Of a stretch of 64,000 nt of DNA, positions 19,478 to 28,800 are shown piece by piece. Position 1 is the stretch's first letter; each line of letters begins with the position of its first letter. A model generated the notes under the pieces. The model was not told where the DNA came from. It saw nothing but the letters and a program-made list of their open reading frames with translations, and ran no database searches. This DNA comes from an uncultured Clostridia bacterium (GTDB lineage Bacteria > Bacillota > Clostridia > UBA1381): the NCBI GenBank assembly GCA_934501535.1, contig CAKSUM010000008.1, positions 1 through 64,000 of the forward strand. Direction: 5' to 3'. A program made the translations under genes and the position numbers.

Positions 19478-22057
19478 ATGATGAAATTAACGGATAAAAT
19501 AAAAAGAATATGTTCGGTGATAATCTGCCTTTCAATGTGTATGAGTTTTGTCACGGTATCGGCAAGCACCGGTGCGGGAATTACGCAGAGAGAAAACGAA
19601 ATTCTTCGTTTTCTCGGCGTAACGGACGAAACCTTTGACGCGGAAGTGTTCGACTACGGCGAATATGTTACGCGTGCGGAATTTGCGCAGTATATGGTGC
19701 GGCTGATGAATATAAATATCGGTGAGCAGAATGTTCTCTATTATACCGATATTCCTAAAACTCATTATGCATATGATGAGATTACCGCCCTTACTGAGTT
19801 TGGATATATAAACGGATACGGCGACAAAATGTTTAATCCGGAAGAAAATACGGAAACGGAGCATGCGCTTGCGGTAATTTTGCGGGCGATGGGCTGCGGC
19901 GAAATCTTGAAAAGCGGTGAAGGCAACATGGTTTACACACTCTCATCGGATTTGGGATTGACGGATAAAATATCCTCGGGCGGCGATATGACGTACGGGA
20001 CGATGTTCCGACTTTTCTGTAATGCGATTTTTGCGGAATGTTACGGCAGAGAACTCAGCGATTTGCATAGCCTGAAAAAAAGCGACAAAACGCTTTTGTA
20101 TATGACGAGGGATATGAAGCATGAAAAAAGCGGCATGGTAACGGCTGCCGATGGCACGGATATTGAAGGCGGCACAATCCGCGACGGATACATAAAAATC
20201 GACGGCGAGGAATATAAAGCGTCGGGGGATATGTCGGGATATATCGGACGATACGTCGAATATATCTACAGCGAGGACAGCAGCGGCGACAGAGTTTTGG
20301 AATGGGTGTATAAAACAAACCGAAATACCGAACTTGTTATAAATGTAGATTCTGATTGCAAATTTGATGCGCAGACCTTCACTCTCAGGTACCGAACCCA
20401 AAATGATAAAACTAAAGTTGTTTCCATTCCCGCCGGAATTACGCTGATATACAACGGTGCGTATCAGGAAACAAATTTAAGCGAATATTTCGGGCATACA
20501 AGATACCGCCTTACGCTTGTTCAGAATGAAAAGAGCGACTATTCATTGGCGATTATTGATGAATATGATGTCATTACCGTCGATAAAGTGAGAGGTGCGG
20601 ATAAGGTTGTATATGGGAAAAACAGCGAAAAACTGTCCTTGGAAGAATCGGATTACACGTCAATCAAAATTTTCCACTCGGACGGCAGCGCTGCATCAAT
20701 CGATGATATAGCGAAAGATAACACATTGTGTATCTATCGTTCTGCGGACGTAAAGAAAATAAAAATCTATATAACCGATAAGCAGATAAACGGAAAGGTT
20801 GACTCTGCCGATGCGGAAGAAAATGAAGTTGTTATAAACGGAACCGCGTATGAATTTTATGCTGAGCGGGAAGATATTACGTCCTATATCGGTAAAAATA
20901 TAATTTTGTACCTCGATATGTTTGGATATGTCGCATATTGTGAAATTGACAAAAATGATAATGTAAATGTGGGATTTATGTTCAGATGTCAGTATAACGA
21001 TGAGGACGAGGTTATATCGGTGCGGATTTTCAATGAGGACGGAAAAGTGTACAGGTATAACACAGCCCAAAAGGTAACATTTAATGAAACATCATATAAA
21101 ACAGCTGCAAACTTGTATAATGCGATGAAGAGCGGGGCGAGTAAAGTTAAACCGCAGATTATAGCGTATAAAATAAATTCGGAGCAGCGTTTGACGGAAA
21201 TTAACACAGCGCACGAAGATGACGGCACAGAACATGCACTCACGGTAAATGCGCGTGCCGTACCGCTAAATCCGGGCGAGATAGAGGCTTGGTATTGTTA
21301 TTATTCGCCCCAGGCAAAAAAGCTGGGGAGGACTATGGGTATAGACCCGGATAAAACGGTTATTTTCAAAATCCCCGGTACGGCGGATATAGCAAATGCC
21401 GGTGATGAGGATTTTTCCATAGGCGCGCCGTCATCGGGACTATACCCGTCGGCAGTGAGCTACCGCACGACAAGCAAAGGCGGATATTATGAGGAATATG
21501 TGGTAATTGAAGTTTCGGGTGCGAGCGACGATATGTCAAATTACGGTATGATGTTCGACAGTTCCTACACGGGACTTAATAAAGATGACGAAGTTACGCG
21601 GTTTGTACGCTATGCAGATTCGGGCGGAAACTTCCGTGAAGTTGAGGTTGACGGTAATAAGCTGGATATTTCCCAATATAACTTAAAACGCGGCGATGTT
21701 TTCAAGTGTGCATTGAATGCAATCAGCGGAAAGATGACGGCGCTTGAACTGCTTTATCAGCCGGGAACGAATACGATAAATGAGGACGGATCCATGACGT
21801 CGGAAATAAGAAATTTCGGGGCGTATGTTTATGATGCGTCGGAAAACGGTATGAAACTCGGCTATACAAGCGGGTCGAGATTTGATGAAATAATTACCGC
21901 GGCTGTACCTGTTGTTTTATATGACAAAGAAAAAAATGAAATTATTAAGGGTACGTACAGCGACTTGAAAACATTTAAAACGGACGGCAAAAATTGCTCA
22001 TTTGCAGTTGTCGGAACGAATTATGTCACACCGTTAGTAGTATACGCCCATCGTTAA
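19478..22057 (+). CDS. Large SLH-domain protein of unknown function
   Basis: This 859-residue protein has a signal peptide ending near VSASTGA. N-terminal SLH-like repeats lie at about 55-140 (DYGEYVTRAEFAQYMVRLM, then YAYDEITALTEFGYINGYGD), with a degenerate third at about 165-190. The remaining ~650 residues are beta-rich and have no motif I recognise; short repeated patterns such as IxVDKVRGADKVV and GKVDSADAEENEVVING suggest stacked beta domains. An AGGAGGG site lies 8 bases before the ATG at 19478, 13 bases after the preceding SLH gene, so the two are co-expressed. It may be an exported, wall-bound glycan-binding or structural protein. No catalytic residues can be named. Confidence 0.75.
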   Translation: MMKLTDKIKRICSVIICLSMCMSFVTVSASTGAGITQRENEILRFLGVTDETFDAEVFDYGEYVTRAEFAQYMVRLMNINIGEQNVLYYTDIPKTHYAYDEITALTEFGYINGYGDKMFNPEENTETEHALAVILRAMGCGEILKSGEGNMVYTLSSDLGLTDKISSGGDMTYGTMFRLFCNAIFAECYGRELSDLHSLKKSDKTLLYMTRDMKHEKSGMVTAADGTDIEGGTIRDGYIKIDGEEYKASGDMSGYIGRYVEYIYSEDSSGDRVLEWVYKTNRNTELVINVDSDCKFDAQTFTLRYRTQNDKTKVVSIPAGITLIYNGAYQETNLSEYFGHTRYRLTLVQNEKSDYSLAIIDEYDVITVDKVRGADKVVYGKNSEKLSLEESDYTSIKIFHSDGSAASIDDIAKDNTLCIYRSADVKKIKIYITDKQINGKVDSADAEENEVVINGTAYEFYAEREDITSYIGKNIILYLDMFGYVAYCEIDKNDNVNVGFMFRCQYNDEDEVISVRIFNEDGKVYRYNTAQKVTFNETSYKTAANLYNAMKSGASKVKPQIIAYKINSEQRLTEINTAHEDDGTEHALTVNARAVPLNPGEIEAWYCYYSPQAKKLGRTMGIDPDKTVIFKIPGTADIANAGDEDFSIGAPSSGLYPSAVSYRTTSKGGYYEEYVVIEVSGASDDMSNYGMMFDSSYTGLNKDDEVTRFVRYADSGGNFREVEVDGNKLDISQYNLKRGDVFKCALNAISGKMTALELLYQPGTNTINEDGSMTSEIRNFGAYVYDASENGMKLGYTSGSRFDEIITAAVPVVLYDKEKNEIIKGTYSDLKTFKTDGKNCSFAVVGTNYVTPLVVYAHR

Positions 22058-22067
22058 TAAAGTCAAC

Positions 22068-22316
22068 GCGGAAAATACGCGTCGCAACTCACCTTCTTTC
22101 CAAGCTTGGAGTATAAGCATACGCCGTCGCTTGTCAAGAAGGCAACCTGCTTGCGCCTTTTCCGTGTTGGAATGGTGCGTTGCGGAAAATACACGGCGCA
22201 TCTCACCTTCTTTCCAAGCTTGGAGTATAAGCATACGCCGTCGCCTGTCAAGAAGGCAACCTGCTTGCGCCTTTTCCGTGTTGGAATGGTGCGTTGCGAA
22301 AAATACGCGGCGCACA
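22068..22316. repeat. Tandem 114-bp repeat (2 full copies and a partial third)
   Basis: Copy 1 is 22068-22181, copy 2 is 22182-22295, and the first ~21 bases recur at 22296-22316, an exact 114-base period with only a few substitutions. Each unit holds the 12-base palindrome TCCAAGCTTGGA (22099-22110 and 22213-22224). Because 114 is divisible by three, both strands stay open and show a 38-residue repeated peptide, but I see no ribosome binding site or plausible protein. This block fills the 310-base gap 22058-22367 between the secreted and the cytoplasmic halves of the locus. Confidence 0.9.
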
Positions 22317-22367
22317 TTCTGTTTAATGATTTATGCTGTCATACTGACGGCGGAACGGAGAATTTTT

Positions 22368-23810
22368 ATGAAAACTATAAACATTGGATCAAAACGTGAG
22401 GTATGTTGGGACCGGTATTTGGCGGACAAAATCGAAAACATAACGTTAAAACTGCACAAACCGAAAAAAAAGAATTTGGCGCTGGAATGTAATGCACCGT
22501 GGGAAGGCTGCACGTGCGGTTATCCTGCAGTCATGAAAGTCGGCGATACATACAGGTTTTACTACCGTGCAAGCGGGCGGCAGGACTTAAAGGACGAAAG
22601 TTTTTGTATGGCGGAAAGCAAGGACGGAAAAACATTTACCAGACCGGAATTGTGCAAATTCGAAACAGGCGGGACCCTGAAAAACAATGTGTTTTTCAGA
22701 GAGGAAAGATTTGTGGATAATTTTTCGGTGCACTATGATACAAACCCGGACTGTCCCGATGACGAAAAATTCAAAGCGCTGTCGCTTATTGTGCCGGACG
22801 ATTTTTCCAAAACGGAACTGGGGTATTATAAAAGTCCCGACGGAATTAATTTTACGTTTGTGCGCATATTGCCCATACGCGGGATATTTGATACCCTCAA
22901 TGTTGTTTTGTGGGACGAAAAGAAAAAAATATATCGCATGTATATCAGAGATTTTCATGATGAAAACGGCGAGACAAGTAAATATGACCCCAATACGGCA
23001 ATGGAAAAAGCAATCCGCGATATTCGTCTTACGACGTCAAAAGATTTTGTGAATTGGAGTGAGCCGAAAAAAATAGAGTATGACGAAGGAACAGCCGATT
23101 TGCAGATGTACACAAATCAAATTATAAAGTATCCGCGCTCGGACATATATCTCGGCATGCCGACGAGGTATGCCGACAGGGCGAAGGAAACCGTAAATTT
23201 CAAATATCTGCCGGATTGGGGCGGCGAAAGGACAAAGCTTATCAAAGACGGACATCGGGAGGGAACTGCTGTCACCGATTGCGTATTAATGACATCGCGC
23301 GACGGATTTCATTTCAGCCGAACCGACGATGCTTTTATGACGCCGGGTTTGGAGGATAAATACAATTGGGTATACGGCGACTGCTATCCGTCTCACGGCA
23401 TTATTGAAACTTGTGCCGATGATTGCAGCGGTGCGCGTGAACTGTCATTTTTTGCAGGCAGCGGATACAGAAACGAGTGCACAAAATTTATAAGATACAC
23501 GGTTCGTCTTGACGGATTTTTCTCATGGCACGGAAATTTCGGCGGAGGAGCGGTTACGACCGTACCGATTACGTTTACGGGGAATAGCATGAGCATCAAT
23601 TTTGCCACTTCGGCAATGGGCAGCATAAGGATTCTGCTTTGCGATGAGGACGGAAAACCGATAGAAGGATATGACAGCGGAATACTTTTCGGCGACAGTC
23701 TTGACAGAAATGTCGATTTTGAAAAACCGCTTGAAAGTATTGCGGGTAAAACGGTCAGAATACGTTTCGAGTTAAAGGACTGCGACTTATATTCCTTCAA
23801 ATTTGAGTAA
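22368..23810 (+). CDS. Five-bladed beta-propeller glycosidase-like protein
   Basis: This 480-residue protein has no signal peptide. Motifs such as VMKVGDTYRFYYRASG, MAESKDGKTFTRPEL, YYKSPDGINFTFVR and VLMTSRDGFHFSR mark repeated beta-propeller blades of the GH32/GH43/GH130-like glycosidase superfamily. The C-terminal ~90 residues look like a beta-sandwich. I cannot name the catalytic acids or family. An upstream open frame extends into the 114-bp repeat, but CGGAG at 22356-22360 places the start at 22368. The gene opens the cytoplasmic half of the locus, followed 15 bases later by an aldo/keto reductase. Confidence 0.7.
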   Translation: MKTINIGSKREVCWDRYLADKIENITLKLHKPKKKNLALECNAPWEGCTCGYPAVMKVGDTYRFYYRASGRQDLKDESFCMAESKDGKTFTRPELCKFETGGTLKNNVFFREERFVDNFSVHYDTNPDCPDDEKFKALSLIVPDDFSKTELGYYKSPDGINFTFVRILPIRGIFDTLNVVLWDEKKKIYRMYIRDFHDENGETSKYDPNTAMEKAIRDIRLTTSKDFVNWSEPKKIEYDEGTADLQMYTNQIIKYPRSDIYLGMPTRYADRAKETVNFKYLPDWGGERTKLIKDGHREGTAVTDCVLMTSRDGFHFSRTDDAFMTPGLEDKYNWVYGDCYPSHGIIETCADDCSGARELSFFAGSGYRNECTKFIRYTVRLDGFFSWHGNFGGGAVTTVPITFTGNSMSINFATSAMGSIRILLCDEDGKPIEGYDSGILFGDSLDRNVDFEKPLESIAGKTVRIRFELKDCDLYSFKFE

Positions 23811-23825
23811 AACAGAGGAAAATAT

Positions 23826-24791
23826 ATGAATCAGATAAAATTAAAAGGTTTGGAAACAGAGGTCGGCAGGGCGGCGCTCGGAACAGCGCCGTTTGGGACT
23901 GTTCTGCCGGAGGAGGAATGCCGCGCCGTGCTTGATGAATTTTTTGAGTGCGGCGGAAATATTGTCGATACGGCGCTCATTTATGCCGATTGGGAACCGG
24001 GAGAAAATAGCAGCAGCGAAAAAGTTATCGGCAGATGGATAAAGGACAAAAAGAACCGTCACAGCCTGGTTATTTCCACCAAGGGCGGTCACCCGAGACT
24101 TGATACAATGAATATTTCGCGGCTGTCGGAAAAGGAAATCTTTGAAGATATAGACAGCAGTCTGAAAAATTTACAGACTGACTATATTGATATTTATTTT
24201 TTGCACCGAGATGATAAGTCGAAACCCGTAGGCGAGATAATGGAGACGCTAAATAAATTGGTGCGTGCGGGAAAGGCAAGAAATGTCGGTTTATCCAATT
24301 GGAGCCCTTTACGGATAGCGGAGGCGCGGAAATACTGCCGCGAAAACAATTTGGCGGATATTTTTTACAGTCAGATAGAGTTTGGTATTGCCGAGCCGAA
24401 TCCCGGGACTTTTGACCCCACGACGGAGTTTATGGATTGTGATGCATACGAATTCTACCGCGGGAATGATATTAATTTGTTTTCGTGTTCGGCGCAGTCC
24501 GGCGGATATTTTTTTAATTTGGACGAACACGGACTGCCGAAGGCGAACAAAAAATACGACAGCGCGGATAATCTTGCCCGGTTTGACGAGGTTATGCGGC
24601 TTTGCCGAAAGTATAACTGCTCCGCTGCCGGTATTCTTGTGGCTGCGCTGTGCTCCAATCCGCATTTTCGGACAATTCCTATTTTGGGGTGCATGAGCAC
24701 GGAGCAATTAAAAACATCGGTAAGGGGGACGGAACTGAATTTGAAAGAAGATGAAGTGTGCCGTCTTTTAAAGCGTACCGGCGCGTCTTAA
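23826..24791 (+). CDS. Aldo/keto reductase
   Basis: This 321-residue protein is a full-length AKR-superfamily NADPH-dependent oxidoreductase. The tetrad motifs are visible: VDTALIYADW (Asp and Tyr), VISTKGG (Lys) and YFLHRDD (His). The cofactor-binding end is seen in the C-terminal PILGCMSTEQL region. AKRs reduce sugar aldehydes and ketones or oxidise the reverse. An AGAGGA ribosome binding site precedes the ATG. In this locus it may act on a sugar released from the imported glycan. The substrate is unknown. Confidence 0.88.
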   Translation: MNQIKLKGLETEVGRAALGTAPFGTVLPEEECRAVLDEFFECGGNIVDTALIYADWEPGENSSSEKVIGRWIKDKKNRHSLVISTKGGHPRLDTMNISRLSEKEIFEDIDSSLKNLQTDYIDIYFLHRDDKSKPVGEIMETLNKLVRAGKARNVGLSNWSPLRIAEARKYCRENNLADIFYSQIEFGIAEPNPGTFDPTTEFMDCDAYEFYRGNDINLFSCSAQSGGYFFNLDEHGLPKANKKYDSADNLARFDEVMRLCRKYNCSAAGILVAALCSNPHFRTIPILGCMSTEQLKTSVRGTELNLKEDEVCRLLKRTGAS

Positions 24792-24802
24792 GGGGAATAA
24801 AA

Positions 24803-25993
24803 ATGAGATTTAATAATGAGACAAAATATTACATACAGCAGGGACTTTACAGCATGGCTGCGCTTATGATAAGCGGAACGGTATTGCAGACATTTCTGCT
24901 CGAATCGGGGATTGACGCCGGGGCGGTATCGTTCTACACTTCATTTATGCAGGTGATGCAGATGGCGGTTATGATTTTATGTTCACGCAGACTGGAAAAT
25001 CTGAAGAATATAATTTTGGCAACCGCCATTGTGCAGATAATGCAAACAGCGATATTGGCGGCGCTGCTTGCGCTGTGTTATACCAATAATATCACGGTAA
25101 CCGCGAAATATTATTTTGTGTTTGCGGTGGGGATATTTACAAATATCGGCGCGGGTATTTATAATGTAGTTTGTTACAAAATTCCGTATCATATCATGAA
25201 AATGAACAGATACGGGATAGTTATGGGTATAACCGGAATAGTCACGGGCATAATCGGAATATTATTTTCAACGGTTCTTACGGTTTTTTTGAACAAATAT
25301 TCATACTTTAACGTTATGAGCGCTTTTTTGCTGTCGGGGATTGCGGCGCTGCTTGCGGCGGCGGCGATTACCCTGAGTTACCGCGACAACGGATTCGGAA
25401 ATACATGCAATGATGAAAGGGAAAAAATCAATCTGTTTGCGTACAGACCCTTTTTGGTACTTTTTGTTCCGAATTTGCTGCGCGGATTTGTAATCGGCAT
25501 ATTTAACCTTATGGTTACGGTCGGGTATCATTACGCGGTGCTCGATACGGTATCTTCGGGATATCTGCTGATTATAACGAATGTGACAATGATAATCGGG
25601 TGCGCGGCATATTCGCTGATGGCAAGGCACAATATAGACAGATGGATTATTCTTGTAAGCAGTATGGGTATTTGTATTATTATGCCGTTGATTTTGGCGG
25701 GGAAAAGCACAGCAAATTTTCTTACCATGTACGGAATAGGATATTTTATTCTTAATCTGATAAATTATTCCGTCCCGGTTGCGGTGACGAAAATTGTCGA
25801 CTACAAAATTATCGGGCAATATACGGCGTGGCGCATGATGCTGAATACATTGGGCGGCGCGCTGGCGGGGCTTATGTGTATCCCCATGCTGGAAATTTTC
25901 GGCGGAACACCGGCATTTGCAATTATCGGCATAATGCAGCTGCTGTCGGGCGGGGCGTATTTTTTATGTATGAAGAAGGTGAAAAAGGTATGA
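24803..25993 (+). CDS. MFS-like membrane transporter
   Basis: This 396-residue integral membrane protein has about 11-12 hydrophobic helices, with a central charged loop near residues 205-215 (CNDEREKIN), as in major facilitator permeases. The start at 24803 follows AGGGGAA and lies 11 bases after the reductase stop. It may import or export a sugar or small metabolite made by this operon. It could also belong to another 12-helix family, since no substrate signature is visible. Its stop overlaps the next start (ATGA), so translation is coupled. Confidence 0.65.
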   Translation: MRFNNETKYYIQQGLYSMAALMISGTVLQTFLLESGIDAGAVSFYTSFMQVMQMAVMILCSRRLENLKNIILATAIVQIMQTAILAALLALCYTNNITVTAKYYFVFAVGIFTNIGAGIYNVVCYKIPYHIMKMNRYGIVMGITGIVTGIIGILFSTVLTVFLNKYSYFNVMSAFLLSGIAALLAAAAITLSYRDNGFGNTCNDEREKINLFAYRPFLVLFVPNLLRGFVIGIFNLMVTVGYHYAVLDTVSSGYLLIITNVTMIIGCAAYSLMARHNIDRWIILVSSMGICIIMPLILAGKSTANFLTMYGIGYFILNLINYSVPVAVTKIVDYKIIGQYTAWRMMLNTLGGALAGLMCIPMLEIFGGTPAFAIIGIMQLLSGGAYFLCMKKVKKV

Positions 25994-28215
25994 TTAATGA
26001 CGCAAAATGGATTTGGGCGGACGCCGCGGAAGAAAAAAATCAGTATGCCGATTTTGTGTGCGATGTCAGCGCGTCAAAAGACGGCAGCACCGCTGTTTTG
26101 CAAATTTGCGCGGAAAGCGAGTATGCGGTATGGCTGAACGGTCGGTTTATCGGGTGCGGGCAATATGATGATTATCCCGATAACAGACATTTTGATACAT
26201 ATTCCTTTAAAATGAAAAGCGGGCAAAACAGGCTGCTAATCACCGCGTACCATCAAGGCGAAACAAGCATGCAGTATTATGCGGATAAAAGCGGCGTGTG
26301 TTTTGCGCTGAGTTTTGAGGATAAAGTTATTCTGAGCGATGAAAATATCATGTCGGCAATATCGCGCACATATGCAAGCGGAGAAATGTATAAAACTACG
26401 CAGCAGCTCGGATACGGGTATAAATATTCTTCATTATATGAAGAATATTTAGGCACGGATTTAAAAAAATCCGCAGCCGTAAACAAAGCGGTAAAATTCA
26501 GTCCGCGTCCTCTTCCGAAACTTAATATCGGCGAAAGATGCAAGGCGGAGATTGTGGCACAAGGGTATTTTATCCGAAGGGAAAAAGCAGATGTGCCCGC
26601 GGTACAGATACAAAAAGACTATCTTTCATATTCCGCGTTTGAGGAGATGTTTTCGGGCAGTAAAACTATGACGCCGGCGGTTTCGCTGAAGGCTTGCAGA
26701 AATGACGGCGTGTGGATTGTTGTGGATTTGGGAAAGGAAACATGCGGATTTTTCCAAATGGAACTGGAAACAACGGGAACGGGCACGGCATGTATCGGGT
26801 ACGGCGAGCATGTCAAAGATTTGCGTGTGCGCACAAAAATTGATGCACGCAATTTTGCGGACGAATATGCTGTATCACCGGGCAGAAAGGTATTCACGCA
26901 TTACTTCCGGCGGATTGCGGGGCGGTATATACAAATTCACTTTTACGGCATTACCGATTTAAAAATTCATTACGTCGGTATTCTTCCGGCGGAATATCCG
27001 TTAAAACGGGCGGGGACTTTTTGGTGCAGCGATAATCTGCATAATAAAATATATGATGTTTGTACGGATACATTAAAAAACTGTATTCATGAACATTATG
27101 AGGATTGTCCGTGGCGGGAACAGGCGCTGTATGCGTCGGATTCAAGAAATCAGATATTGTGCGGTTACTATGCTTTCGGTGAATTTGATGCGGCGCGGGA
27201 ATCAATCAGGCTGCTCGCGCATGAAACGGACGGCAAGGGATTTCAGCGTATATGCGCTCCTACCGATTTGGAACTTGTAATTCCGTCCTTTACGATGCTG
27301 TGGTTTTTGGAAGTTAAAGAATATATTGAATACAGCGGTGACAGGGATTTTCTGAACGAAATCCGGGACAAGATGGAGAATATGATAGAAAAGTATTGCG
27401 CCGATGGGGATTTCCGATATCCGACCGGAGAAAAATACTGGCATTTTTACGAATGGTCGGACGGCTATAACGGTTATGACAAATACAGGGAGCTGCATAA
27501 CGAGAACGATTTTTCCGACGGAATGTATATGGTGTTTTTGTATATTGCGCTGACGAGTACGATAAAGCTTGCGAAAGACTGCGGAAACCGGCGATTTTGC
27601 GAAAAATACAACCCGATTGCCGAAAAAATAAAAAACACCGTTAATTCGGAGTTTTGGAACGAAGAACGCGGATTATATGCGTCGTATATTTACAACGGGA
27701 AAAAGGAACATTACGGCGAATTAATGCAAATCATGGCAATGTATTCGGGGATTGCGGAAAATAAACATGAAATTACAGACGCGCTTTACCGCAAAAATGT
27801 ATTGCTTGACAGCCGTATTACGCTGAGCTACAGCATCTATAAATATGATGTCCTTATGTCATTCGGCGGGGAGTATGAGCAATATGTTCTCGATGAAATC
27901 GCCGAAAAATGGGGCAGAATGCTTTATGACGGCGCAACCTCGTTTTGGGAAACGGAGTCGGGAGAGGCGGATTTTGACCGCGCGGGAAGTTTGTGTCACG
28001 GGTGGTCGGGAATACCGGTGTACATATATTTCAGATACATAATGGGCATAAGCGCCGAACAAATCAGCGGGCGCGCCGAACCCAAAAAATGCGCAAGCGA
28101 GGGATTTTATCGGTATAAGGGAAGTTATACGGCAAAGGATACCGTTTACATGATAGAAAAAACAGGTGATAACGTATTAATCGAAAGGAGAAATTTAAAT
28201 GAAAAAAATAAGTGA
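25990..28215 (+). CDS. Alpha-L-rhamnosidase (GH78)
   Basis: This 741-residue enzyme removes terminal L-rhamnose from oligosaccharides such as rhamnogalacturonan fragments. Its N-terminal beta domains are followed by the (alpha/alpha)6 barrel. The GH78 acidic residues can be read from family spacing: Asp372 and Glu377 in EDCPWREQ, Asp384 in YASDSR, and Glu654 in TSFWETESG, followed by the typical SLCHGWSGIP. There is no signal peptide, so it acts inside the cell. The start at 25990 overlaps the transporter stop. The frame is open further upstream, but that part lies inside the transporter gene. Confidence 0.9.
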   Translation: MINDAKWIWADAAEEKNQYADFVCDVSASKDGSTAVLQICAESEYAVWLNGRFIGCGQYDDYPDNRHFDTYSFKMKSGQNRLLITAYHQGETSMQYYADKSGVCFALSFEDKVILSDENIMSAISRTYASGEMYKTTQQLGYGYKYSSLYEEYLGTDLKKSAAVNKAVKFSPRPLPKLNIGERCKAEIVAQGYFIRREKADVPAVQIQKDYLSYSAFEEMFSGSKTMTPAVSLKACRNDGVWIVVDLGKETCGFFQMELETTGTGTACIGYGEHVKDLRVRTKIDARNFADEYAVSPGRKVFTHYFRRIAGRYIQIHFYGITDLKIHYVGILPAEYPLKRAGTFWCSDNLHNKIYDVCTDTLKNCIHEHYEDCPWREQALYASDSRNQILCGYYAFGEFDAARESIRLLAHETDGKGFQRICAPTDLELVIPSFTMLWFLEVKEYIEYSGDRDFLNEIRDKMENMIEKYCADGDFRYPTGEKYWHFYEWSDGYNGYDKYRELHNENDFSDGMYMVFLYIALTSTIKLAKDCGNRRFCEKYNPIAEKIKNTVNSEFWNEERGLYASYIYNGKKEHYGELMQIMAMYSGIAENKHEITDALYRKNVLLDSRITLSYSIYKYDVLMSFGGEYEQYVLDEIAEKWGRMLYDGATSFWETESGEADFDRAGSLCHGWSGIPVYIYFRYIMGISAEQISGRAEPKKCASEGFYRYKGSYTAKDTVYMIEKTGDNVLIERRNLNEKNK

Positions 28216-28771
28216 TAAACAGATTTTGGTAGGTGCGGATTTTGCGGGATATCCGCTTAAAGAGGCGGTTTGTGCCCATTTGAGAGATAAAGGGTGGACG
28301 ATTACGGATATCGGCGTAAAGGCGGACTCGGATTCCGGGGATACCGAGCTTATGTTCCATAGAATAGGATTGAGAGCGGGGGCGATGATTGCCGAAGGCG
28401 AATTTGAAAGGGCATTGCTTTTCTGCGGAACTGGAATGGGAATACACATTGCGGCAAGCAAATGTCCGCATGTTCATGCGGGCGTTGTGGAAAGCGTACC
28501 GGCGGCGCTCCGTGCAATTACGGGTAACGGAGTTAACGTTCTTGCGATGGGTGCGTTTTATGTTGCGCCGCAAATGGGGTGCGATATAGCAGATGCATAC
28601 CTTGGCGCGCAGCTCGGCAGCGGGTATGAATGGTGGCATAATTTTTATGAGTTCCATAAGCTTGCCATTGACGAGCTGGAAACATTTGATTATGAAACAT
28701 ATAAGAAAAACGGCTATAAAACAGAGCATTTGGGTGACTATCCTTTAAAATTGGAAACAAAACCGGAGTAA
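28199..28771 (+). CDS. RpiB/LacA/LacB-family sugar-phosphate isomerase
   Basis: This 190-residue protein opens with VGADFAGYPLKEAV and carries FCGTGMGIHIAASK, the signature of the RpiB/LacAB family. These isomerases interconvert aldose and ketose phosphates such as ribose-5-phosphate/ribulose-5-phosphate or galactose-6-phosphate/tagatose-6-phosphate. It is longer than a standard RpiB (about 150 residues) because of a roughly 40-residue C-terminal extension, and its natural substrate may differ. Its start overlaps the rhamnosidase end by 17 bases, with an AAAGGAG site inside that gene. Confidence 0.85.
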   Translation: MKKISDKQILVGADFAGYPLKEAVCAHLRDKGWTITDIGVKADSDSGDTELMFHRIGLRAGAMIAEGEFERALLFCGTGMGIHIAASKCPHVHAGVVESVPAALRAITGNGVNVLAMGAFYVAPQMGCDIADAYLGAQLGSGYEWWHNFYEFHKLAIDELETFDYETYKKNGYKTEHLGDYPLKLETKPE

Positions 28772-28800
28772 ATATGCGGTGCGGCTGAACGGAGATTAAT

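Noticed and set aside
22034..22315. Minus-strand open frames with a 38-residue repeated peptide in the 114-bp repeat
   Set aside because: The period is a multiple of three, so frames stay open by chance. No ribosome binding site, and the same DNA is open in several frames.
22131..22367. Upstream extension of the propeller-protein frame into the repeat
   Set aside because: The added residues are translated repeat DNA. CGGAG before 22368 gives a normal start.
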